Assembly (NCBI GenBank): GCA_017936285.1
Contig: JAGBFU010000079.1
Span: 1-55,255 of the forward strand
Direction: 5' to 3'
Length of the DNA: 55,255 nt
DNA from: Marinifilaceae bacterium
GTDB lineage: Bacteria > Bacteroidota > Bacteroidia > Bacteroidales > Marinifilaceae
Numbering within the stretch: position 1 is the first letter of the stretch; each line of letters begins with the position of its first letter. The position numbers were made by a program, and so were the translations under genes. Shown here piece by piece: positions 44,757 through 53,165 of the stretch. The notes beneath the pieces were generated by a model. It searched no databases and was not told the DNA's origin. It worked only from the letters and a program-made list of their open reading frames with translations.

Positions 44757-46699
44757 TTCAATTTTGAGCGACACTCATCGAGAGTTGCATTGGCACTCTC
44801 CCACTCCTCCATAAGTAATTCAAGTTTCTGTTTCATCGCACCATAGCTCTTGAAAAGGGCCTCGTCAGTTACTCCTGTCGCCATCTTCTCCTCCATCTCG
44901 GCAATCTGAAGCTCGACACTCTCAATATCCTTCTCAATCTTCTGTACAGCCTGCTCCGCCTTGCGAATCTCCTTATTCAGTTGCTTACGCTCTTCAAATC
45001 CCAACTTATTAAGCGAGGGTTCATCCTTTACAACCTCGCTCTGCTGCGTAGCGTTCTTGGAGCCATGGCGCAACTCATACTCCCGGAAGCAAGATATTTT
45101 CTTAGCCTCGAGGAACTCTGATATACCACCTAAAAACTCCTTGACCTGATGATCGGCGAACTCATACACTTTATCAACCAAGCCATTAAGGAAATCTCTA
45201 TCATGTGACACACAGATAACTGTCCCTTCAAAATTACGCAGAGCCTCTTTTAAAACTCCCTTGGTCTTTAAATCCAGGTGGTTTGTCGGCTCATCAAGAA
45301 TCAGTACATTATATGGTTCCAAAAGGAGTGTCACCATTGCCAAACGAGTCCTCTCACCCCCGGATAGCACCTTTACCTTCTTATCAATATCCTCGCCCGA
45401 GAAGAGGAATGCACCAAGAATATCACGCAACTTCTTGCGTATATCACCCACAGCAACCCTATCAACAGTATCGAAAACTGTCAACTCAGGATCAAGAAGA
45501 TCTGCCTGATTCTGTGCAAAATAACCTACATGCACATTGTGTCCGATATGCACATCTCCATCGTATGGAATCTGGTTCATTGCCATCTTGACAAGGGTAC
45601 TCTTACCCTCTCCATTCTTACCCACAAAAGCGACCTTCTCCCCACGAAGAATAGACAGATTAACATCTTTTATTACAAGATTATCACCATAACTCTTAGA
45701 AGCCTCTTTGGCACTCAGTACAACATCTCCCGGGCGAACTGCAGGCTGGAAACGCACAACTATATGGCTGGTATCCAAGTCCTCAACCTCGATTCGCTCA
45801 ATTTTATCCAACTGCTTTATCCGGCTCTGCACTTGCACAGCCTTCGTAGCTTTGTAACGGAAACGCTCAATAAACTCCTCAGTATCCTTAATCTGCTTCT
45901 GCTGATTCATGTAAGCACGAGTCTGCTGTTCTACTCTCTCGGCTCGCAATGACTCAAATTGAGAATAGGGGACTTTGTAATCATATATCTTTCCCAACGA
46001 AATCTCAATTGTTCGATTAGTAATATTATCAAGAAAAGCACGGTCATGCGAAACCACTACAACTGCTCCGGAATAGCCCTGCAAAAAACGCTCAAGCCAT
46101 GTGATAGACTCTATATCAAGATGGTTAGTCGGCTCATCAAGCAGAAAAATATCTGGACGCATCAATAGCAATTTAGCCAACTCGACTCTCATTCGCCATC
46201 CTCCGCTAAACTCAGAACAGGGGCGGTCCAAATCACTCTGTTTAAATCCCAGGCCCTTCAAAACCACCTCTATCTCACCGTCCATCTCGGATAAACCGCA
46301 AATTGCTATTCTTTCGGTCATTGTATGAATCGTGTCGATTAACTTCATATAAGCATCAGATTCATAATCTGTACGTTCAGCAAGTTGGTTATTCAGTACC
46401 TCCAACTCCTTTTGCATAGCAAAAAGATGTGAAAAAGCCTTGGCTGCCTCCTGGCGAACTGTAGTTCCCTCATCAAAAACAATTGTTTGCGGCAAATAGC
46501 CCACCTTGCAATCATTATCTGTAGCAACGTTACCTTCGGTTGGCAGGTTCTCGCCTGCTATAATCTTTAACAAAGTTGATTTTCCTGCTCCATTCCTGCC
46601 TGTCAATCCTATTCTGTCTCGTTTGTCTATTTGAAACGAGATTGAATCAAACAGTGTAAAACCACCGAACATTACACTTACGCCATTTACCGCTATCAT
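44753..46699 (-). CDS. ABC-F family ATPase
   Basis: A 648-residue cytoplasmic protein with two ABC domains in tandem and no membrane part, hence ABC-F, a family acting on ribosomes. First domain: GRNGAGKST, FSGGWRMRVELAKLL, LLDEPTNHLD; second: GKNGEGKST, LSGGERTRLAMVTLL, LILDEPTNHLD. The linker is helical and charged (YMNQQKQIKDTEEFIERF) and the C-terminus is a coiled coil (LNKEIRKAEQAVQKIEKDIE). That layout is closest to Uup/YheS-type members. Whether it gives antibiotic protection cannot be told. Confidence 0.93.
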   Translation of the reverse strand: MIAVNGVSVMFGGFTLFDSISFQIDKRDRIGLTGRNGAGKSTLLKIIAGENLPTEGNVATDNDCKVGYLPQTIVFDEGTTVRQEAAKAFSHLFAMQKELEVLNNQLAERTDYESDAYMKLIDTIHTMTERIAICGLSEMDGEIEVVLKGLGFKQSDLDRPCSEFSGGWRMRVELAKLLLMRPDIFLLDEPTNHLDIESITWLERFLQGYSGAVVVVSHDRAFLDNITNRTIEISLGKIYDYKVPYSQFESLRAERVEQQTRAYMNQQKQIKDTEEFIERFRYKATKAVQVQSRIKQLDKIERIEVEDLDTSHIVVRFQPAVRPGDVVLSAKEASKSYGDNLVIKDVNLSILRGEKVAFVGKNGEGKSTLVKMAMNQIPYDGDVHIGHNVHVGYFAQNQADLLDPELTVFDTVDRVAVGDIRKKLRDILGAFLFSGEDIDKKVKVLSGGERTRLAMVTLLLEPYNVLILDEPTNHLDLKTKGVLKEALRNFEGTVICVSHDRDFLNGLVDKVYEFADHQVKEFLGGISEFLEAKKISCFREYELRHGSKNATQQSEVVKDEPSLNKLGFEERKQLNKEIRKAEQAVQKIEKDIESVELQIAEMEEKMATGVTDEALFKSYGAMKQKLELLMEEWESANATLDECRSKLN

Positions 46700-46976
46700 T
46701 GTATACTCCTTTTAATTATTACAAAGTGCAAAGTTAAAAATTTAACACTAAAAACTACCCTCATAATCTTTCTCAAATATCATGAAAACCAAGTGCTGAG
46801 GTTGAAATCAATTTTAATATTTAGCCGATGTGCATTCTATATCGGTTTTTTAACGCAAATAGTCACAGGATAAAACAAACTGCTTTTGAATGAGTTTAAT
46901 TATTACACAAATTCTAAAAAATCAATATATGAATGAAAAAATATTTTTTCCTATTGCAATTTAAAATTTCAAACGC
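46700..46976. other. Gene-free region upstream of pruA with an orphan terminator-like hairpin
   Basis: This is a 343-nt gap between two divergently transcribed genes. At 46825-46851 a 7-bp stem (46825-46831 with 46839-46845) is followed by TTTTTT on the plus strand, yet no plus-strand gene precedes it. Either an unrecognised small RNA ends here or it is chance. The pruA promoter lies further downstream. Confidence 0.4.
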
Positions 46977-46984
46977 TAACTTTG
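46953..46984 (+). promoter_or_regulatory. Promoter of pruA
   Basis: ATTG (46953-46956; one mismatch to TTTG), a 20-nt spacer and a perfect TAACTTTG (46977-46984), 58 nt before the ATG. Confidence 0.5.
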
Positions 46985-47042
46985 TCAAGTTAAGTTATAA
47001 AGGCTTAATGGTTATTTGAAATAAACTAAACACAATAATAGA

Positions 47043-48674
47043 ATGTACAAAGGATTTTTCAAACTTCCGGCAATCGAGAACGAGCCGGTCAAGAGTTATG
47101 CACCGGGTTCTCCGGAGCGTGCTGCGCTAAAGGCAGAGTTGAACAGACTTAACAGTATGGATGCCGACATTCCAATGATCATTAATGGTCAGGAGGTACG
47201 CACAGGAAACATGAAGGCTATCTGTCCTCCACACAACCACAAACACGCTATTGGACACTACCACCAGGGCGATGCATCGCACGTGAATATGGCTATTCAG
47301 GCTGCGATGGCAGCTAAACCAGCTTGGGAGAAGATGAGTCCTGAGTCTCGTGCGGCTATCTTCTTGAAGGCTGCTGAGTTGATTGCAGGTCCATACCGTC
47401 AATATTTGAATGCTGCAACAATGTTGGGTCAATCAAAGAATGCTTATCAGGCAGAGATTGACACTTGCGAGTTGGTAGATTTCTACCGTTATAACGTTAA
47501 AAATATGTTCCAGTTGTATGGAATGCAACCAAATACCCCAACAACAACTATGTGGAACCGCGTTGAGTGGCGTCCATTGGAGGGATTTGTATTTGCATTG
47601 ACTCCATTCAACTTCTCTTCTATTGCAGGAAACCTTCCTGGAGCACCTGCTCTACTTGGTAATGTTTGCGTATGGAAACCATCGAAGACAGCTGTTTATG
47701 CAGCATACGTTGTTATGAAGGCATTGCAGGATGCAGGACTACCAGACGGAGTTATCAACTTGGTTTACTGCTCAGGTCCTGTTGCAGGCGATACAATCTT
47801 CAGTCACGAGGATTTCGCAGGATTCCACTTCACAGGTTCAACAGGCGTATTCAAGGGCGCATGGAAGAGCATGGTTCAGAATCTTGACAAGTACAAAACA
47901 TATCCAAGAATCGTTGGTGAGACTGGAGGTAAAGACTACATCTTTGCTGATCCTACATCAGATCCAAAAGAGGTTGCAACAGCAATCACCCGTGGAGCAT
48001 TCGAGTTCCAGGGTCAGAAGTGCTCTGCTGCTTCAAGAGCATTCATCCCATCTAACATTTGGGAGCAGGTTAAGGCTTACGTAGCTCAGGATCTTGAGGA
48101 GATTAAGACAGGCGATGTTATGGACTTCACAAACTTCGTGAATGCCGTTATCGACGAGGAGGCCTTCGACAAGTTGGCAGGAGCTATCGAGGATGCTAAG
48201 GCCTCTAAGGATGCTGACGTAGTATTGGGCGGAAAGCATGATAAGAGCGAGGGTTACTTTATCTATCCTACAGTTATCCAGGCATACGATCCTAACTACA
48301 TTACAATGCGCGAAGAGTTCTTTGGTCCTGCAATCACAGTATATGTATATGAGCCTGATAAGGTATGGGAGACACTTGACATTCTTGACAAGGGTTCTGA
48401 GTACGGCTTGACAGGAGCTATCTTCTCTAAGGACAGATACGCTATCGAGAAATATACAGAGCGTTTGATGCACACTGCAGGAAACTTCTACATCAACGAT
48501 AAACCAACCGGAGCAGTTGTTGACCAGCAGCCATTCGGTGGTGGTAGAGCTTCAGGAACCAACGACAAGGCAGGTTCAATCTTCAACCTAATCCGTTGGG
48601 TATCTCCACAATGTATCAAGGAGACCTTCATCCCTGCAACCCACTACACCTATCCTAACTTCAAGGAGGATTAA
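47043..48674 (+). CDS. pruA: L-glutamate gamma-semialdehyde (P5C) dehydrogenase
   Basis: A 543-residue aldehyde dehydrogenase that oxidises glutamate semialdehyde (from proline or arginine breakdown) to glutamate with NAD+. The catalytic Cys is in FEFQGQKCSAASRAF, the general-base Glu in RIVGETGGKDY, and the coenzyme-fold segment FHFTGSTGVFKG is typical. The length and the PFGGGRASGTNDKAGS end place it with the monofunctional P5C dehydrogenases. The proline dehydrogenase partner is not adjacent. The product, glutamate, is the substrate of the GDH at the other end of the window. Confidence 0.95.
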   Translation: MYKGFFKLPAIENEPVKSYAPGSPERAALKAELNRLNSMDADIPMIINGQEVRTGNMKAICPPHNHKHAIGHYHQGDASHVNMAIQAAMAAKPAWEKMSPESRAAIFLKAAELIAGPYRQYLNAATMLGQSKNAYQAEIDTCELVDFYRYNVKNMFQLYGMQPNTPTTTMWNRVEWRPLEGFVFALTPFNFSSIAGNLPGAPALLGNVCVWKPSKTAVYAAYVVMKALQDAGLPDGVINLVYCSGPVAGDTIFSHEDFAGFHFTGSTGVFKGAWKSMVQNLDKYKTYPRIVGETGGKDYIFADPTSDPKEVATAITRGAFEFQGQKCSAASRAFIPSNIWEQVKAYVAQDLEEIKTGDVMDFTNFVNAVIDEEAFDKLAGAIEDAKASKDADVVLGGKHDKSEGYFIYPTVIQAYDPNYITMREEFFGPAITVYVYEPDKVWETLDILDKGSEYGLTGAIFSKDRYAIEKYTERLMHTAGNFYINDKPTGAVVDQQPFGGGRASGTNDKAGSIFNLIRWVSPQCIKETFIPATHYTYPNFKED

Positions 48675-48707
48675 TCAAGAAACCGGATATAAAAAGATCC
48701 ATAAATC

Positions 48708-48747
48708 AATCGGTCGGACTGTATTACGTGTCCGACCGATTTTGTTT
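48708..48747 (+). terminator. Terminator of pruA
   Basis: A perfect 12-bp stem (48708-48719 with 48730-48741) followed by TTGTTT, 34 nt after the stop. Confidence 0.87.
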
Positions 48748-48801
48748 AGAGGCTACTCAATACAAACATCAAGCACCTCCATAACTAATCAAAAAATATT
48801 G

Positions 48802-48809
48802 TATATTTG
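48802..48809 (+). promoter_or_regulatory. -7 promoter element of the hydroxyacid dehydrogenase gene
   Basis: TATATTTG fits TAnnTTTG and is 25 nt before the ATG at 48835. No TTTG at the usual distance. Confidence 0.45.
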
Positions 48810-48834
48810 CATGCTACATAGAAATACAACCAAG

Positions 48835-49791
48835 ATGAATATAGTTATTGTTGACGGATATACTTTGAATCCGGGAGATTTAAGTTGGGAGAAGCTAAAG
48901 GAGTTGGGCGAGGTTACAATTTACGATCGTACTGCCCCTGGAGAGACAATAGAGCGTTGCATTGATGCAGAGATGGTATTGACAAACAAGGTTATATTTA
49001 ATGCCGAGACCATCAAAGCGCTCCCCAAACTAAAGTACATAGGAGTATTGGCAACCGGCTACAACGTTGTTGATACAAATACAGCAAAAGAGTGTGGAAT
49101 TATTGTGACAAATATTCCTGCATACAGCACTGAGTCTGTAGCACAAATGGTATTTGCACAGATATTGAACATAACCAACAGAGTCGGTCATTATGCTTCT
49201 GAAAACAGCACAGGCAGATGGGCAAACAACACCGATTTCTGTTATTGGGACACTCCCCTAACTGAACTTGCGGGTAAAAAGATTGGAATTGTAGGATTAG
49301 GTAATACAGGATCTGCAACAGCACGTATCGCCAATGCTTTTGGAATGGAGGTTTGCGCCTTTACATCCAAACCCCAGGAGGCAATTCCGGATTATATCAC
49401 AAAACTTCCACTTGACGAGCTATTCTCAAGGTGTGATATTGTTTCTCTTCATTGTCCTCTTACCGAGACCACCAAGGAGTTAGTCAATGCAAAACGCTTG
49501 GCAACAATGAAATCAACTGCAATCCTTATCAATACAGGACGAGGCCCCTTGGTTGATGAACAGGCCGTTGCCGATGCTCTTAACAATGGTACCATTGCAG
49601 CATTTGGCGCTGACGTTCTAAGCGTCGAACCGGCACAACCGAGCAACCCACTCTTAACGGCACAAAACTGCTATCTCACCCCCCATATTGCATGGGCAAC
49701 CTACGAGGCTCGTGTCAGACTTTTGAATATATGCATCGCAAACGTCAAAGCTTTTATAGACGGAGAACCACAAAACATTGTAAACCGATAG
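48835..49791 (+). CDS. D-2-hydroxyacid dehydrogenase
   Basis: A 318-residue NAD-dependent D-isomer 2-hydroxyacid dehydrogenase. The Rossmann motif is GIVGLGNTGSATARIANAFG; the catalytic Arg region is LINTGRGPLVDEQAV and the catalytic His is in NCYLTPHIAWATYEAR. It resembles glycerate dehydrogenase/hydroxypyruvate-reductase-like members (HprA type) but exact substrate is not clear. An upstream in-frame ATG at 48742 would add 31 residues overlapping the pruA terminator and the promoter; the ATG at 48835 fits family starts (MNIVIVDGYTLNPGDLSW). Confidence 0.93.
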   Translation: MNIVIVDGYTLNPGDLSWEKLKELGEVTIYDRTAPGETIERCIDAEMVLTNKVIFNAETIKALPKLKYIGVLATGYNVVDTNTAKECGIIVTNIPAYSTESVAQMVFAQILNITNRVGHYASENSTGRWANNTDFCYWDTPLTELAGKKIGIVGLGNTGSATARIANAFGMEVCAFTSKPQEAIPDYITKLPLDELFSRCDIVSLHCPLTETTKELVNAKRLATMKSTAILINTGRGPLVDEQAVADALNNGTIAAFGADVLSVEPAQPSNPLLTAQNCYLTPHIAWATYEARVRLLNICIANVKAFIDGEPQNIVNR

Positions 49792-49797
49792 AATAGA

Positions 49798-49841
49798 AAA
49801 CAAGGGGTGTCCAACTTAATCGTTAGGCATCCCCTTGTTTT
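49798..49841 (+). terminator. Terminator of the hydroxyacid dehydrogenase gene, possibly bidirectional
   Basis: A long imperfect hairpin whose outer stem AAACAAGGGG (49798-49807) pairs perfectly with CCCCTTGTTT (49831-49840). A- and T-tracts on both flanks could stop transcription from either side, including from the AraC-type gene. Confidence 0.75.
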
Positions 49842-49978
49842 GAAAAGTTGTATAACAAATGCTAACTTTAGACATACGAAGTCCGAAAAAGATAAGTTCA
49901 CCTGACGTAAATTAGCATTTTGAAGGTGAGCTTGACGGCAAAATAGACCTTTAACTCAACCTTATAATGTGTTCACAT
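49842..49978. other. Gene-free interval with two mutually exclusive stems
   Basis: AAATGCTAA (49857-49865) can pair with TTAGCATTT (49912-49920); alternatively AGTTCACCT (49895-49903) can pair with AGGTGAGCT (49924-49932) with one wobble. The second stem's loop contains one arm of the first. Orientation and meaning are unknown. Confidence 0.35.
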
Positions 49979-50851
49979 CTAATCAGAGTCTGAATCTATG
50001 TTTGACTCTCGTTGGTGAGCATAGTGTAATCGTCTAATGTGCAGAGGCGTTTCACCTAAAAAGCGTTTACAAAACTTACTAAACTGGCCCGTTCCCGAAA
50101 ATCCAAAATTATCAGAAATTACATTTATAGGTAAATCTGTCTCGCACAATGCTTTATAGACATCCTTACTCTTCTGCTCCTGCATCCACCTATATGGGAC
50201 AGCTCCATCATAGTAGCGACGGAACATCGTATTAAATGTATTAATATCATAACCACACAACTCAGCAAGATGGTTAAGATTCTTGGCTTTGGGACGTTCA
50301 TTCTCAACCAACTGTTTGAATGATTGCCCATGCGACAAAAGGTGGAAGAAAAAATTAGACAACTCTTCCGGAGTATAGTAGAATCTGAAAAATCCAAAAA
50401 GCGTCTCCAATACCGATTCATGCATCTTGCCACACTGTACCTCATCATACAACAAACGCATCGTTGGAATCATCCAATCTCTAAGAGGCTCATTAAAAGG
50501 CAAAGCCTGGAAACTATACTGAATATGATGACTCTTATAAATCTTGAAGAGAGCACCCATATCACACATCGAACCGGGATTCACAAACTCTGCAATCATA
50601 AGATCAACATCCGATATCGGGTCAATATTGTAACTATGTTCCTTATAGCAAAAGACAAAATGTTTCTCCTCTACTTTAAAATTCTGACAATCTTCAGAAT
50701 TAATTATAGCATCACCATAAAGAAAGAAAATTATGCGATTCGTATTTCCTCGCTCAATAATCAAACTCTCTTGCGCTCTGCATCTCTTTAAATAGAAACT
50801 CACCTCAGGGTGCTCTATTAATGGGCATGTTTCAGGGCACTTCTGTATCAT
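49979..50851 (-). CDS. AraC-family transcriptional regulator
   Basis: A 290-residue regulator. The C-terminal AraC/XylS DNA-binding domain (about 190-280) has two helix-turn-helix motifs: LNHLAELCGYDINTFNTMF and LPINVISDNFGFSGTGQFSKFCKRFLG, with the TPLHIRRLHY end. The N-terminal 180 residues look like a cupin-type sensing domain but no ligand motif is recognised. Targets are unknown; neighbours are a dehydrogenase, a degenerate methyltransferase-like gene and a flippase, none an obvious partner. Confidence 0.9.
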   Translation of the reverse strand: MIQKCPETCPLIEHPEVSFYLKRCRAQESLIIERGNTNRIIFFLYGDAIINSEDCQNFKVEEKHFVFCYKEHSYNIDPISDVDLMIAEFVNPGSMCDMGALFKIYKSHHIQYSFQALPFNEPLRDWMIPTMRLLYDEVQCGKMHESVLETLFGFFRFYYTPEELSNFFFHLLSHGQSFKQLVENERPKAKNLNHLAELCGYDINTFNTMFRRYYDGAVPYRWMQEQKSKDVYKALCETDLPINVISDNFGFSGTGQFSKFCKRFLGETPLHIRRLHYAHQRESNIDSDSD

Positions 50852-51011
50852 CGTTTACACTTTTAAAATTAAAAAGGCTTTACATTTTGATTTATAATGC
50901 AATAATAGCAAAGAAATTTGAAATGTACAAATTTTATTGACTTTTCAGATATAAATATCTCTATTTAATTTTATTTCTTATACAATCTGATGAATCTATC
51001 CACTATTATAT

Positions 51012-51019
51012 TATCTTTG
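51012..51019 (+). promoter_or_regulatory. -7 promoter element of the methyltransferase-like gene
   Basis: TATCTTTG fits TAnnTTTG exactly. It lies downstream of the first in-frame ATG (50990) and 33 nt before the next (51053), arguing for the latter as the real start. Confidence 0.45.
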
Positions 51020-51052
51020 TTTTACAAACACAAAACGAACGAACTGCACTAT

Positions 51053-51616
51053 ATGCTGATTAAACATTACTATAAAGAGAGGCTGAAACATGCAATAAGA
51101 TTTCGGACAAAAAGAGGTTTCGGAGTCCACTCTCCGTATATGTTTAACCTCATTACCAATATTTTACGAAATAGAAAATGTAACACATACAACTATCCCC
51201 CCTTCACCTACAATGATTCGGGAGAGAGGAAGCTGTTCCAACTTACACATAGGCTTAAAGAGCATATCAAACCCGAGAAGATATTTGCAATGGGAGCACG
51301 CTCAGAACGTCTAAAAAATTACATTAAAGATGTAAAAATTACAACCTCGCTCAGTGATATTGATTCATGCAAATTTTTGTGGATTGATATCTTTAACACT
51401 CTTTTAGACGATATTACTCCCACCATCATAGAGTGGTGCAATGAGTATGAAGGATACCATGCCATTCTGATTACAAACATAAACAAGATTGCACAACAGA
51501 GAAGTATGTGGCAAATCTTGGCGCCCAAAGCAAAGGTAAAGGTTGAAATGATGTGGTGCGGGCTGTTAATCTTCGATACAAAGCTACAGCCCGGTTCATA
51601 CCATCTTCTACCCTGA
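51053..51616 (+). CDS. Degenerate SAM-methyltransferase-like protein
   Basis: A 187-residue protein (208 if the ATG at 50990 is used). RTKRGFGVHSPYMFNLITNI matches the start of a Bacteroidetes class I methyltransferase-like family, and LWIDIF, WQILAPKAKVKVEMMWCGLLIF match its later parts. The SAM-binding loop, normally a glycine-rich EIGTGLG-type segment, is here IFAMGARSERLKNY and looks eroded, and the protein is shorter than usual. It may be non-catalytic. Family assignment is by recalled resemblance. The stop is 4 nt from the convergent flippase stop. Confidence 0.6.
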   Translation: MLIKHYYKERLKHAIRFRTKRGFGVHSPYMFNLITNILRNRKCNTYNYPPFTYNDSGERKLFQLTHRLKEHIKPEKIFAMGARSERLKNYIKDVKITTSLSDIDSCKFLWIDIFNTLLDDITPTIIEWCNEYEGYHAILITNINKIAQQRSMWQILAPKAKVKVEMMWCGLLIFDTKLQPGSYHLLP

Positions 51617-51620
51617 AGTA

Positions 51621-53111
51621 CTACCGCTTAAAATACTTTCCGATATATGGGATTGAACTCAATGGGAGATCTAATTTAATTACAACCCCCACATATATCA
51701 ACAAAAGAAGAGTGTTTATACCTAACTTTAGTAATAGGGAATCCGGCTCGAAAATCTCTGATATTGCCCATAAAGCCATAGCCAGAACAACATACACAGC
51801 TATTCGTTTCAGGTTATATGGGACCGGATAGTATTTTTGCCCCATAAAATAACTTAGCAACATAAGTATCAAATAACAGGCAAAAGCGCTCCACGCACAA
51901 GCCATATAACCAATCTTTGGAACAAAACATACATTTCCTATTATGACAATTACCAAACCAAATAGCGAAAACCATGCACCCCAATGCGTCCTATCGGTCA
52001 GTTTATACCACAACGACAGATTGAAGAATACACCGCTAAAGAGGTCTGCTATCATAATAATCGGAATAACCTTCATACCCTCGTAATATGATGAATGAAT
52101 CAGTTTGATTATAATATCAATATAGAAAATCACAACAAGAAAGATAAACAATCCGCTTATTATGAAAAACTTAGTCGCATCTGCATAGGCAGGGCGCTTA
52201 TCCTCGCCATCTGAGTGGCGCGAAAAGATAAATGGCTCAAAAGCAAAGCGGAACGCTTGTGTGAACATTACCAATATCACAGCAATCTTAGCATTTGCAG
52301 CATAAACCCCCAACTGCTCCCATGCGGTACTATCCTCAGGTAATAGATACGGATATATCAACTTATCCAGATGTTGGTTCATAATTCCAGCCAAACCCAA
52401 TATTACCAGGGGAAATGAGTATCGCAAAATTCTACCCATAAGGCTAAAATCAAGCGAAAATGTAGCCTTAAAGATATAGCGCGATAATAGTATTAAAGTT
52501 ATAAATGAACTTATCAAATTTGACCACAACACATAGCCCAGATTATAATCAGCTCTATAAAACCACTCTATCTTAGAACCATACCCCCACTCTATTAACT
52601 TCGGACACAAAACAATAAAGAAGAGATTAAAACCTATATTCAATACTATTGAGAAGAACTTGATGGCCGCAAATCGCCACGGATGATTATTCAATCTAAG
52701 ATACACAAAAGGCAATGAAGCAATTGCATCGCACACTATAATAGCAGCCAAAAGTATCACATACTCAGGATGAGAAGCTCCCATAAAATTTGCTATCGCA
52801 CCATTAAAAGCATAGACCAAAGTAAAGAATAGCAAAGATAGGGTTGCAACAATTGTCAGACATGAGGCATATACCTTTCCTTTATCCTCATTGGGATTTC
52901 CTGCAAAACGGAAGAAGCCGGTCTCCAATCCCATTATAAGCAGAATAAGGAATATAGCAGTTATTGAATAGTAGTTACTTATTGTTCCTACATCAGCTTT
53001 TGCCAGATAATATGTATAAAAAGGTGTCAGGAACCAATTTATAAATCGGCCCAACATACTACTAAGTCCATATATCGCTGTATCCTTGAACAGCCCTCTC
53101 ATCCCAGCCAT
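51621..53111 (-). CDS. Polysaccharide flippase (MATE/Wzx superfamily)
   Basis: A 496-residue inner-membrane protein with about 14 hydrophobic segments. The opening DTAIYGLSSMLGRFINWFLTPFYTYYL is characteristic of Wzx-like oligosaccharide/lipid flippases. It would move undecaprenyl-linked saccharide repeat units to the periplasmic face. No glycosyltransferase cluster is adjacent, so it stands outside a typical capsule locus. Divergent from recG with about 54 nt between starts. Confidence 0.88.
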   Translation of the reverse strand: MAGMRGLFKDTAIYGLSSMLGRFINWFLTPFYTYYLAKADVGTISNYYSITAIFLILLIMGLETGFFRFAGNPNEDKGKVYASCLTIVATLSLLFFTLVYAFNGAIANFMGASHPEYVILLAAIIVCDAIASLPFVYLRLNNHPWRFAAIKFFSIVLNIGFNLFFIVLCPKLIEWGYGSKIEWFYRADYNLGYVLWSNLISSFITLILLSRYIFKATFSLDFSLMGRILRYSFPLVILGLAGIMNQHLDKLIYPYLLPEDSTAWEQLGVYAANAKIAVILVMFTQAFRFAFEPFIFSRHSDGEDKRPAYADATKFFIISGLFIFLVVIFYIDIIIKLIHSSYYEGMKVIPIIMIADLFSGVFFNLSLWYKLTDRTHWGAWFSLFGLVIVIIGNVCFVPKIGYMACAWSAFACYLILMLLSYFMGQKYYPVPYNLKRIAVYVVLAMALWAISEIFEPDSLLLKLGINTLLLLIYVGVVIKLDLPLSSIPYIGKYFKR

Positions 53112-53129
53112 AAAACGCTCATAATTATT

Positions 53130-53161
53130 TTTGTAAAGATAATCAATTTTTTTTAATTTCG
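53130..53161 (+). promoter_or_regulatory. Possible recG promoter
   Basis: TTTG (53130-53133), a 20-nt spacer and TAATTTCG (53154-53161; one mismatch). The predicted transcript would start close to the ATG itself, which makes the site doubtful or the mRNA almost leaderless. Confidence 0.3.
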
Positions 53162-53165
53162 CTTT

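Noticed and set aside
48033..48473. Minus-strand frame of 146 codons inside pruA
   Set aside because: Shadow frame; pruA shows all catalytic motifs in the other strand.
50324..50791. Plus-strand frame of 155 codons opposite the AraC-type gene
   Set aside because: Shadow of a well-supported regulator gene, with low-complexity Ile/Lys/Arg content.
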